A stretch of 64,000 nt of DNA from Actinoplanes regularis (GTDB taxonomy: Bacteria > Actinomycetota > Actinomycetes > Mycobacteriales > Micromonosporaceae): contig NZ_FZNR01000010.1 in assembly GCF_900188005.1 (NCBI RefSeq), positions 62,001 through 126,000 of the forward strand, read 5' to 3'. This document shows positions 41,110 through 48,720 of this stretch, one piece after another. Each line of letters opens with the position of its first letter. Positions within the stretch are counted from its first letter, which is position 1. The notes below the pieces were generated by a model. It did not search any database. It was not told where the DNA came from and saw nothing but the letters and a program-made list of their open reading frames with translations. A program made the position numbers and the translations under genes.

Positions 41110-41820
41110 ATGAAGCGTTCAACATTCCGGGAAGGCGGCTTCCGGCAGGGATTCGGGGATCTGCTGCCGTGGACGCCGACCGCGGTTGGCGTCGGTGCCC
41201 TGCTGTGCATGGTCACCGTCACCGGGTTCCGGTTGCTGCCGGAGGAGCAGAGCGGCGCCGCCGCCGGGCCCGAGGCGATCCCGCCGGTGCCCGGGGCCGC
41301 GCCGTCGAGTTCGGGCGTGCCGTCCGCGACCGGCACACCGGCGGACCCGTCAGCGGGCTCGTCGGCGGGAACTCCAGCGGATCCGTCGGCGGCGAGCGGT
41401 TCGGCAACCGCCCGGCCGTCCTGGTCCAGCCTGCCGGTCGTCCTGTCGCCGACGACCCGGGCGCCGTCGAGCCGTCCGCCGACGAGTCGCACCACGGCCC
41501 CGTCGGTCACCGGGCGCTACTCGGTGGTGGGGTCCTACGACGCCGAGTTCATCGGCGAGGTCCGGGTCGGCAACTCCACGGGCAGCCCGGTCGACTGGGT
41601 CGTCGTACTGCGCTTCCCGGGCAACGTCGGCGACCTGCGCACGTCGTGGGTGGAGTCCGCCCCGCAGGCGACCCTGAGCCGCTCCGGCGAGAGTTTCGTC
41701 TGGCGTTCCGGTGTGCCGGTGGACGGGTCGTCCAGCGTGGTGCTGCGCTTCCAGTTCGCCCGCACTGGCACCGGCGACCGCCCGTCGTCCTGCACGGTCA
41801 ACGGCACCCCCTGCGCATAA
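41110..41820 (+). CDS. Membrane-anchored CBM2-type (cellulose/chitin-binding-like) protein
   Basis: Protein of 236 residues; ATG 41110 (MKRSTFREGGFRQGF) is preferred, ATG 41056 possible. One transmembrane segment near residues 20-42 (LPWTPTAVGVGALLCMVTVT) is followed by a Ser/Pro/Ala-rich extracellular stalk with AGSSAGTPADPSAASG repeats. A C-terminal CBM2-like beta-sandwich covers residues ~135-236: YSVVGSYDAEFIGEVRVGNS ... DWVVVLRFPGNVGDLRTSWV, with Trp residues on the binding face and a Cys pair near the end (SSCTVNGTPC). It displays a carbohydrate-binding module on the surface without an enzyme. Confidence 0.75.
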   Translation: MKRSTFREGGFRQGFGDLLPWTPTAVGVGALLCMVTVTGFRLLPEEQSGAAAGPEAIPPVPGAAPSSSGVPSATGTPADPSAGSSAGTPADPSAASGSATARPSWSSLPVVLSPTTRAPSSRPPTSRTTAPSVTGRYSVVGSYDAEFIGEVRVGNSTGSPVDWVVVLRFPGNVGDLRTSWVESAPQATLSRSGESFVWRSGVPVDGSSSVVLRFQFARTGTGDRPSSCTVNGTPCA

Positions 41821-41823
41821 GAC

Positions 41824-41910
41824 AAATTCAAGATCCTTTCCAGGTACGTCCGATGGGGCGCCGTGGCCAGGCTCGAGCCGAGTCCCGTGGCACCCTCACG
41901 CGAGGCCCGC
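41824..41910 (-). repeat. Interspersed repeat R1, copy c (reverse orientation)
   Basis: The reverse complement begins GCGGGCCTCGCG and contains CACGGGACTCGGCTCGAGCC then CGTACCTGGAAAGGATCTTG. It is nearly identical to copy d over about 88 bp. It starts four bases after the TAA of the CBM2-type gene, mirroring copy a. Confidence 0.85.
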
Positions 41911-42065
41911 ACCATCCAGGCCGCTGCCGCGCGTCGCGGCCCGGATGCACCTTCCCCTCGGCACCGCTGATGCCGCCGCGATCGGTCGGCCGTGCCCGCC
42001 CTGCCGGCTCGCACGGCCGGACGGGCACGGCCGACCGATCGCGGAAACCGCGAAAACCCACGACC

Positions 42066-42330
42066 ACCCAGACCCTGCCCAACGGCTACTGCGGACTGCC
42101 CGTCCAGAAGACCTGCCCACACGCCAATGCTTGCCTGACCTGCCCAGTCATCCTCACCGAGCCCGAGTTCCTGCCCGAACTACGCGAACAGCCCACCCTC
42201 ACCCTGACCCTGATCGACAACGCCACCAGCTGCGGCCATACCCGCGTCGCGCAGATGAACCAACAGGTCGCCGACAACCTCACCCGCATGATCGGCGAAC
42301 TCGAGGACGGCAACGAGGAGACCGCGAGTG
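42066..42330 (+). pseudogene. Tn554-type tyrosine recombinase, C-terminal remnant
   Basis: From 42078 the frame reads PNGYCGLPVQKTCPHANACL then CPVILTEPEFLPELREQ and AQMNQQVADNLTRMIGELED. This matches the Cys-rich C-terminal tail of actinobacterial Tn554-like (TnpB-type) integrases, which carry a NGYCGLPxQKxCPHANACLT motif after the catalytic domain. The catalytic domain with its RHRHY residues is missing, and the frame has lost its stop, reading through into the next gene. A dead fragment. Confidence 0.72.
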
Positions 42331-42498
42331 CGAGCCGACAACTCCCACCTCATCGTCGCTGCAGCCCGGCGGCGGGCCACAACGACCGTGCGCCGCGCGA
42401 AGGCCGCCCTGCGCCGGCTCGACACCACCGGCGCCACGATCACCTTCGAAACGGTCGCCCGCGAAGCGGGCGTCTCCCGATCCTGGCTCTGCAACCAA
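42328..42498 (+). pseudogene. DUF6262/TnpC-like partner of the Tn554-type recombinase, truncated
   Basis: GTG 42328 begins MRADNSHLIVAAARRRATTT, then RRLDTTGATITFETVAREAG and VSRSWLCNQ, the N-terminal HTH-like half of the small protein that follows Tn554-type integrases. Homology stops at about 42498, replaced by unrelated sequence. The start overlaps the integrase end as expected for the element. Dead remnant. Confidence 0.7.
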
Positions 42499-42722
42499 CG
42501 CCTACCGTGCCCTGCATGGATCATGATCAGCCCACGCGGGTTGCCTTCGATTTCGAGCAGTACGGCCGCCGCGTACGGGAAGGAGGTGTCGGCAAGAAAC
42601 GTGTCACCAGATCCAAACGGCGGTGATCATGACGTCCCGGCCGAATCTGGCCATTGAGCTGACGCTCGATTGGGTGGGCACGGGCATCGAGTCCAGGTCG
42701 AGCGCGGTGATGATGTCCGGCT

Positions 42723-42770
42723 ATGGCCCGGGCCTTGAATCTGGATGAGCTGGTCGAGCACTGGCAGTTT
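42723..42770 (+). pseudogene. Tn3-family transposase N-terminal scrap
   Basis: The frame from ATG 42723 reads MARALNLDELVEHW, matching the conserved start-region block (xLxxDELxEHWTL) of the DUF4158 domain at the N-terminus of Tn3-type transposases. It ends within about 16 codons. A scrap from the other end of such a gene lies at 34149 on the opposite strand. Confidence 0.5.
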
Positions 42771-42822
42771 TGCGGCATGACAGACGTTCCCCAGGAAATC
42801 GACACCGGAGGATCAACCACCC

Positions 42823-44136
42823 ATGACGTTGGGGCGCACACGGCCGAACTGGCCGGTTCAGATATCGATCATCAGTGCGATCCTGGCGGTGTCGCTCGTG
42901 GTCCTCACGCTCGCCGGCATCACAAGTGGTCTCTTCGGATGGCATCCCGGGACACCTGCGGCCGTGGAGGGGGCGCGGGCGGTGAACCTGCCGGCGACGG
43001 TGGGGGCGCCGGGTATCCGCAGTGCCGACGAGACGAAACATCCGGTGGCCGCGGCTGCCGTCCTGATCAGCGGCAACACGTGGTTCGCGGACGGCTCTCA
43101 CTGGTACGGCGCGGTGATCAGCGCGGACTCGGGGGACTACCGGGTGTTCGTCAACAACGCCGGGGCCGCCGGGTTCGGGGCCGTGCTGTCGCCGGACGGC
43201 CGCCGCCTGGCCTCCGGCGACGGGATCCTCGACATCGCGACCGGCCGATGGACGGCGTACCCGCAGGCTTGGCAGGACCGGGAACTCGCGGCGCAGGCCT
43301 GGTCGCCGGACGGTGCCCGGCTCGCCGTGACCAGCCGCGTGCCCGGCGGCGACGGGCCCTACCCGGGAACGGCGAACGGGTCCGCCACCATGCTGAACCT
43401 GCTCGACGTCGGAAACGGCGCGATCACCGAGGTCGCGGGTCTCCCGGACGCCGCGGCGCTGGACGGCTGGACGGTCGCGTTCTCGCCGGACGGCACGCGT
43501 CTGGCGTACCAGGCTTCCGGTCAGGTCCGCATCGTCACCGTCGCCGACGGTCGAACCACCGCCGTCGCGTTGCCGGACGGCGCGCGGCTGGCGGGCAAGG
43601 GCAGCTGGACCCGCGACGGGCAGGGGCTGCTCGTGGTGTCGGGAGAGCACTGCTCCTCCTGCGGCGACTACCCGATGCGCTGGACCGTGACGACCCTCGC
43701 GGCGACGACCGGGGCAGCCGTGGGACCGCGGTATCAGGTCGACGGGGCGTACGCGGTGCGGGTGCTCGGCTGGTGGCCCTCCGGCCGGCCGGTGGCTGTC
43801 GCGTACGCGCCCACCGATGACGCCGCCACGACACTGTTCGACGACGAGCCGGGCCGTTACCAGCTGATCAGCATGAACAAGGTCGATTCCGCCCGGCTGT
43901 TGGAGCTTTCACCGGGGGCCGTCCATCACCAGTTGAGCTCGGTTGGCACCGAGGCCATCGATGTGGCCGACAACGTGCTGGCCGCGGGCAAGGTCGGGAC
44001 GGCCGCGACGCCGGCGACCACGGTCGACAGAATCGCCGGCGGCCTGCTCACCGCTGCGGCGCTCACGGCCGCGACTGCGGTGCTGTCCGGCGGTTTTGCC
44101 CTCTGGCGGCGGCGCTTTCGCCGGCCGGCGCCGTAG
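42823..44136 (+). CDS. Membrane-anchored beta-propeller (PD40/WD40-like) protein
   Basis: Protein of 437 residues; ATG 42823 follows GGAGGATC by about ten bases. An N-terminal transmembrane helix (ISIISAILAVSLVVLTLAGI) leads to an external beta-propeller with repeated SPDGxRLA blades: LSPDGRRLASGDGILDI, WSPDGARLAVTSRVPGG, FSPDGTRLAYQASGQVR. A second membrane segment is near the C-terminus (GGLLTAAALTAATAVLSGGF) before a basic tail (LWRRRFRR). A TolB-like propeller may bind peptides or signals at the surface. Isolated gene; function unknown. Confidence 0.72.
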   Translation: MTLGRTRPNWPVQISIISAILAVSLVVLTLAGITSGLFGWHPGTPAAVEGARAVNLPATVGAPGIRSADETKHPVAAAAVLISGNTWFADGSHWYGAVISADSGDYRVFVNNAGAAGFGAVLSPDGRRLASGDGILDIATGRWTAYPQAWQDRELAAQAWSPDGARLAVTSRVPGGDGPYPGTANGSATMLNLLDVGNGAITEVAGLPDAAALDGWTVAFSPDGTRLAYQASGQVRIVTVADGRTTAVALPDGARLAGKGSWTRDGQGLLVVSGEHCSSCGDYPMRWTVTTLAATTGAAVGPRYQVDGAYAVRVLGWWPSGRPVAVAYAPTDDAATTLFDDEPGRYQLISMNKVDSARLLELSPGAVHHQLSSVGTEAIDVADNVLAAGKVGTAATPATTVDRIAGGLLTAAALTAATAVLSGGFALWRRRFRRPAP

Positions 44137-44249
44137 GCGTCAACGAGGGTCGTGATCGTCGACCGGCTCGGGCCGCTACCGTGACCTAGTCGGTGGATTC
44201 GAGCGTCCAGGGGTCACCGCGGACACAGCAAGGCACGCGGATGTTCGGT

Positions 44250-44307
44250 CGATGAACGTGGCGTCACGGTAGGCGCTGGGGTTCGGGCGCGATGAACGTG
44301 GCGTCAC
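44250..44307 (+). repeat. 18-bp direct repeat pair
   Basis: CGATGAACGTGGCGTCAC occurs at 44250-44267 and 44290-44307, spaced 40 bp start to start. It may be a trace of an insertion or excision event. Confidence 0.6.
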
Positions 44308-44610
44308 CACCGCGTAGGTGTGGTCAGCGATATCGGGTGGCTGTTCCCGAAACGGCCGCAGGATGCCGCCCGGGACGACGGCTCATACGCCGGCGAACTG
44401 AACGCCGCGGTGGAGGAGAGGGCACGGCAACTGTCCTGACCGGCAAACCGGCGGCCACGGCCAGAGACCCACAGAGCAAGTCGGGACCGGATCTTCGCTG
44501 GTGGGGGCAGCTCTTGACCACCGGCCGGGACTGCCTGCCCACTTCCCGGAATGGCCGGGTTCACCCGTCGGCTGGAAGCGGACCGTGACGCGCGGCTCCG
44601 GCCCGGGTGG

Positions 44611-44698
44611 CGCGGGCCTCGCGCGGGATGGCACGGGACTCGGCTCGAGCCTGGCCACGGATCTCCGTCGGTCGTACCTGGAAATGATCTTGAGCTTG
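44611..44698 (+). repeat. Interspersed repeat R1, copy d
   Basis: GCGGGCCTCGCGCGGG, CACGGGACTCGGCTCGAGCC, TGGCCACGG, then GTCGTACCTGGAAATGATCT and TGAGCTTG. It is nearly the reverse complement of copy c over 88 bp, 2.8 kb away. The stretch between c and d holds Tn554-type and Tn3 scraps and the propeller gene. Confidence 0.85.
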
Positions 44699-44887
44699 AT
44701 TGCCGGGCACGGCAGGTCCTGGCGGCAAGGAGCGTGTCACCAGCCGCAAACGCGGCCGATCACATGTGCTCGATGTAGCCCGCGGCGATGTCCTCGGGCG
44801 GGTTAGTAGCGCTGGGACACCCGGTCCTCCCCCATGTCGTCGCCCGTGACCTCCGCGGCTGCCGGCATGGGGTTACCCGGCTCGTGA

Positions 44888-44925
44888 CGGGCGGCATCGC
44901 CTCTAAGGCATCCTAGGATTCTAGG
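44888..44925. repeat. Interspersed repeat R2, copy c (partial)
   Basis: GCCTCTAAGGCATCCTAGGA then TTCTAGG, matching the right half of R2b; the GTGCGGC hairpin part is degenerate. It lies about 90 bp upstream of the esterase-like gene, so a promoter or operator role is conceivable. Confidence 0.65.
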
Positions 44926-45017
44926 AATGCTCCGGTCGGACGGGCGCGGCTGCCGACCGGTAGGTTGACTGCCCGGAAGAGAGCGGTTCGGACCGGTCCG
45001 ACGCGAAGGAGCGCAGG

Positions 45018-46253
45018 ATGCCCGCAGGGATGAACGCGATCGGGATCGCCACGCTGGAACCGGACGCGGCGCTGGACGACCTCGAGCCGCTGCGGGCGCT
45101 GATCGGCGACGCGCGGATCGTCGGGATCGGCGAGTCCGCGCACAACGTCCGGGAATACCAGCAGGTCAGGCATCGGCTGGTGCGGTTCCTGGTGGAGCGG
45201 ATGGGCTTCTCGATCGTGGCGCTCGAGTCCGGGTTCAGTGAAGGGCTCGCGGTCGACCGGTGGGTGCGGGGCGGGGACGGCGACGAGCGGGAGGTCGCGG
45301 AGCAGGGGCTGACCTACCGGTTCGGGCGGACCGCGGAGACCCAGCGGCTGCTCGCCTGGCTGCGGGAGCACAACCGGCTCGGTGGGGACGTGCGCTTCGC
45401 GGGGCTCGACCTGCCGGCCGACCTCGGTTCGCTGGCGCCGGCGGTGGAGGGGGTGTCGCGCTACCTCGACGGGGTCGACCCCGGGGCCGCTCAATTCCTT
45501 GAACAGATTCGGACGTACGCGAAGGGCTGGGCCAGTCCGCACACGATGGCGGCGTTCGCCGCGTACCGGGAGACCCCGGCGGCGGACCGTGACGCGCTGA
45601 CCGTCCTGCTGTCCGAACTGGCCGCGCGGGTCGACGCGCTGCGGCCGATCTACGCCCGGCGCGGCGCCGCCGCGGGGTTCGCCACCGCCCGGCACGAGCT
45701 GCGGCTGGCCGTCCTCCTCGACCAGATGCTGCGTGCCCAGCTCGCGGCCGTGAACGGGTCGGGGGCACACGCCACGGTGAACGTCCGGGACACGGCGATG
45801 GCGGAGACCGTGCGGCACCTGTCGCGGGAGGCGCCCGCCGGGTCGCGGATGGTGATCTCCGCGGCCAACACCCATCTCCAGCGCATTCCGATCAGCCTCG
45901 GCGGCACCTTCGAGGTGTCCGTGCTGGGCAGCCACCTGGCCGTGGAACAGGGCGCCGGCTACCTGTCGATCGCGGTCACGAGCATCGGCGGCCGGACACC
46001 GACACGGCGCCCGGCCCCGGGCACCGAGACCGGCGTCGAGGTGCTCACGGTGGATCTGGCCCCGCCCGCGCCGGGCAGCGTCGAGGCCCTGCTCGCACCC
46101 GGCGAAGGGCACGTTTCGCCGCGGATCACCGACCTCCGGCCAATGCGCGGCGACCCGGGCGGGCCGCAGCGGTTCCGGAACCTCGACAGCTACATCGAGT
46201 TGCCGGTCGCGGACGCCTTCGACCTGGCGCTCGTCGTCCCGGAGCTCGCCTGA
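45018..46253 (+). CDS. Erythromycin-esterase-family protein
   Basis: Protein of 411 residues. The Ere/EreA-like fold is seen in the order: ARIVGIGESAHNVREYQQVR (catalytic Glu and His), IVALESGFSEGLAVDRWVRG, then NVRDTAMAETVRHLSREAP and VISAANTHLQRIPISLGGTF. The His of the ESAHN motif is the general base in EreA/EreB-like hydrolases. Related proteins also act on succinoglycan or other esters, so macrolide inactivation is only one possibility. ATG 45018 is preceded by AAGGAG (45007-45012). No resistance neighbours. Confidence 0.82.
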   Translation: MPAGMNAIGIATLEPDAALDDLEPLRALIGDARIVGIGESAHNVREYQQVRHRLVRFLVERMGFSIVALESGFSEGLAVDRWVRGGDGDEREVAEQGLTYRFGRTAETQRLLAWLREHNRLGGDVRFAGLDLPADLGSLAPAVEGVSRYLDGVDPGAAQFLEQIRTYAKGWASPHTMAAFAAYRETPAADRDALTVLLSELAARVDALRPIYARRGAAAGFATARHELRLAVLLDQMLRAQLAAVNGSGAHATVNVRDTAMAETVRHLSREAPAGSRMVISAANTHLQRIPISLGGTFEVSVLGSHLAVEQGAGYLSIAVTSIGGRTPTRRPAPGTETGVEVLTVDLAPPAPGSVEALLAPGEGHVSPRITDLRPMRGDPGGPQRFRNLDSYIELPVADAFDLALVVPELA

Positions 46254-46294
46254 CGTGTCCCCGGCCGCCTGGGCAGGCCGATAGGATCGCGCGC

Positions 46295-46981
46295 ATGCTC
46301 AAGCGTCGATGGCTGGTGGCGGTGGCGGTGGCGCTCGTGCTCGGGACCGCCGTCGGCGCCGTCGCCGCGGCCGCGCCGTCGATCGCGGCGGTCACCTGCC
46401 CGCAATGCTATGGGCTGTCCGGTCTCGGCGATGGGGTGTACGCCGAGCGCGACGATGCCGGTTACCGCCGCGCCGTCGACGCGGCGCAGCGGCGGATCGA
46501 CGCGTTCTACGGCGGCCGGCAGGCGCACGCCCGGGTGCTGATCTGTGCCACCGACGCGTGCTACCGGCGCATCGGCGGCGGCCGGGAGAAGGGGAAGGCC
46601 CTGGGTACGAGGGCGCTGCTGCTCTCCCCCACCGGGGCCGGCGAGGTGATCGCCACGCACGAGCTCGCCCATCTCGAACTGCACCAGCGGCTCGGTGCGG
46701 CCCGCGGCAAGGTTCCGCACTGGTTCGACGAGGGGCTGGCGGTCCTGGTCTCCGACGATCCGCGCTACCTCGGGTCCGGAAGCGATCGGTGCCGGCTGCC
46801 CTACGATCAGGCGGTCGCGGTCACCCGGACCTCCTGGGGCGCCGCCACGGCCGGGGGCACCGACGGCGGCTACCTGCAGGCGGCCTGCGTGGTGTCCCGG
46901 TGGAAAAGCGGACACGACGTGCTGAAATTCATCGCCGACCTGCGGGCCGGAAAGACCTTCGACGCCGCTTTCAGCCAGTGA
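46295..46981 (+). CDS. Secreted HExxH metallopeptidase-like protein
   Basis: Protein of 228 residues. An N-terminal signal/anchor (LKRRWLVAVAVALVLGTAVG) is followed by a Cys-containing exported domain (VTCPQCYGL, ICATDACYRRI). VIATHELAHLELHQRLG holds HExxH and WFDEGLAVLVSDD provides the Glu ligand, so it is a gluzincin-type peptidase. The zinc site and a downstream Glu-Gly are intact. It acts outside the membrane; substrate unknown. It begins 42 bp after the Ere-like gene. Confidence 0.82.
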   Translation: MLKRRWLVAVAVALVLGTAVGAVAAAAPSIAAVTCPQCYGLSGLGDGVYAERDDAGYRRAVDAAQRRIDAFYGGRQAHARVLICATDACYRRIGGGREKGKALGTRALLLSPTGAGEVIATHELAHLELHQRLGAARGKVPHWFDEGLAVLVSDDPRYLGSGSDRCRLPYDQAVAVTRTSWGAATAGGTDGGYLQAACVVSRWKSGHDVLKFIADLRAGKTFDAAFSQ

Positions 46982-47057
46982 CACATCGGCGTTTTGATCT
47001 TGTCGGGCGCAGGGCTTAAGCTCCACCATCTTTGTGCCCGAACCCGAAACGGTGATC

Positions 47058-48548
47058 ATGCGCCTGCGAACCTTGTTCCGTCGCCTCCTGCTGCCGCCGG
47101 TCGCCGCCGGCCTGGTCGTGTCCAGCCTGGCGCTGCCGGCACGGGCGGAATCGCTCACCGATTTCCCGCTGCTGTTCATCGACATCGCCGACACGGTGAC
47201 CGTTATCGACGGGCAGTCGAAGACGGTCAATTTCGACATCCGTAATTTCGGCGGTGGGAACGCCGAGAACGTGGCCGTCGGTTTCGGCCCGGTTCCGGCC
47301 GAGATCGGGTTCGTTCCGCCGGCCGGCTGCTCGGTCACCACCTGCGAGCTGGACAAGCTCGCCCCCGGTGAGAAGCACCGCTTCAGCTTCACCGTGAAGC
47401 CGACGGCCGCCGCCATCCCCGACCTCGCGATGAAGCTCAACGTGTCCGTCTCGATCGACGGCGAGGAGAACGACTCCACCGCGGTCCAGGTCATCCGTAC
47501 CACCAAGAGCGGCGCGGACCTCGAGCTCGCCGAGATCAAGGACCTGAATCTCGGCCGCGGGCAGTCCACCGACCTGCCGGTGACCATCAGCAACACCGGC
47601 AACACCGCGTCCACCACGCTCGGCCTGGCCGTTTTCGCCGAGGAGGGCATCGAGCCGGACCTCGACTACCGCAACTGCGAAAAGGACGACGAGGGCGGCG
47701 TCATCTGCGTCATCGACGAGCGCCTGGCCCCGGGTGAGACGGCCGGCCTGGCCGTGCGGTCCCCGGCGAAGCTCAAGGTCGGGGCGGACGTGCCCGGACC
47801 GGCGTCCTACTTCGTCGACGTCGTCGCGGTCGGGCTCAGCGACAAGTTCGTTGCCGAGTTCGCCAAGCGCAACGCCGGCCGGACCGGCACCGAGCTGCAG
47901 CTGAAGAAGACTGCCAAGGTCGCGCAGCTCAACGCCGACGACGAGGATCCCATCTCCGACGACCTCAACCCGAGGGACAACGTCGCCGAATTCACCGTCT
48001 CCGTGCCGAAGTCGGACGCGGACAGCAAGGCCATCGGCGGCACCATCCGGGGCACGGTCGGTGACCACGTCACGTTCCAGGTCGGCACCCAGAACCTGGG
48101 CCCGACCGCCACGATCCCGCTGAGCTTCACGGCGATCAGGTACGTCCATGTCAACCTGCCGGTCGGCGTCGAGCTGACCGAGGAGACCGAATCCTGCCTG
48201 CCCGGCACTTCGCTCGACGACATCGACTTCGAGGGCACGCTGGCCAGCCGGGACTGGGTCTGCCTTGCCGCCCAGCAGCTGCCCAAGGGCAAGAAGAGCA
48301 TGTTCACCTTCACCGCCGAGATCCAGGACGGCTCGCACGAGGCCGGCTTCGTGCAGGTGGACGGCGGCGTCCAGGACTCGAACCACGGCAACGACAAGGC
48401 GGCGCTGACCGTCGAGGCCCAGGAGGGCCTGCCGGTCACCGGCCCGTCGGCCGTCCTGCTGGCCGGCGCCGGCGCGGCCCTGCTGGTGGTGGGTGTGTTC
48501 GCGTTCCGGCTGGCCCGCCGCCGCCGGATCATCACCATCGTGGAGTAA
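47058..48548 (+). CDS. LPxTG-anchored surface protein with Ig/CARDB-like domains
   Basis: Protein of about 496 residues. ATG 47058 begins MRLRTLFRRLLLPPVAAGL with a signal peptide ending ALPARAES. The exported region consists of repeated beta-sandwich units (DIRNFGGGNAENVAVGF, VTISNTGNTASTTLGLAV, FQVGTQNLGPTATIPLSF) typical of CARDB/DUF11-like domains, each with a small number of Cys pairs. The C-terminus GLPVTGPSAVLLAGAGAALL then VVGVFAFRLARRRRII is a sorting signal: LPVTG, hydrophobic span, positive tail. A class-type sortase should attach it to peptidoglycan. Confidence 0.85.
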   Translation: MRLRTLFRRLLLPPVAAGLVVSSLALPARAESLTDFPLLFIDIADTVTVIDGQSKTVNFDIRNFGGGNAENVAVGFGPVPAEIGFVPPAGCSVTTCELDKLAPGEKHRFSFTVKPTAAAIPDLAMKLNVSVSIDGEENDSTAVQVIRTTKSGADLELAEIKDLNLGRGQSTDLPVTISNTGNTASTTLGLAVFAEEGIEPDLDYRNCEKDDEGGVICVIDERLAPGETAGLAVRSPAKLKVGADVPGPASYFVDVVAVGLSDKFVAEFAKRNAGRTGTELQLKKTAKVAQLNADDEDPISDDLNPRDNVAEFTVSVPKSDADSKAIGGTIRGTVGDHVTFQVGTQNLGPTATIPLSFTAIRYVHVNLPVGVELTEETESCLPGTSLDDIDFEGTLASRDWVCLAAQQLPKGKKSMFTFTAEIQDGSHEAGFVQVDGGVQDSNHGNDKAALTVEAQEGLPVTGPSAVLLAGAGAALLVVGVFAFRLARRRRIITIVE

Positions 48549-48562
48549 CGCGCCTCAGCACA

Positions 48563-48598
48563 ACGACGGCCCGGGTGCGCACACACCCGGGCCGTCGT
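48563..48598. terminator. Hairpin terminator
   Basis: Perfect 15-bp stem ACGACGGCCCGGGTG (48563-48577) / CACCCGGGCCGTCGT (48584-48598), loop CGCACA, just past the LPxTG gene and before a convergent gene. Confidence 0.85.
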
Positions 48599-48720
48599 GC
48601 GTTCAGAGCCGTTCCGGCGTGCCGATCTCCGCCCGGCGCAGCTCCTCGATCAGGTGCACGGAAGGGTGAGCGAATACGATCGGGCCGGACGGTGATCGTG
48701 CATCGGCGAACTGTACAAAG

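Larger units (their letters stand above)
44137..45017. other. 881-bp gene-free stretch rich in repeats
   Basis: Contains an 18-bp direct repeat, R1 copy d and R2 copy c. A minus-strand open frame reads like shadow sequence. On the plus strand a short frame near 44320 (DIGWLFPKRPQDAARDDGSY ... EERARQLS-stop) looks like the tail of a lost gene but has no recognised family. No gene is supported. Confidence 0.55.

Noticed and set aside
42516..42626. A 36-codon frame after the DUF6262 remnant (MDHDQPTRVAFDFEQYGRRV...).
   Set aside because: Too short and without recognised homology; probably debris of a further gene.
44324..44440. A 39-codon plus-strand frame ending EERARQLS-stop.
   Set aside because: It may be the tail of a lost gene, but without homology it cannot be called.
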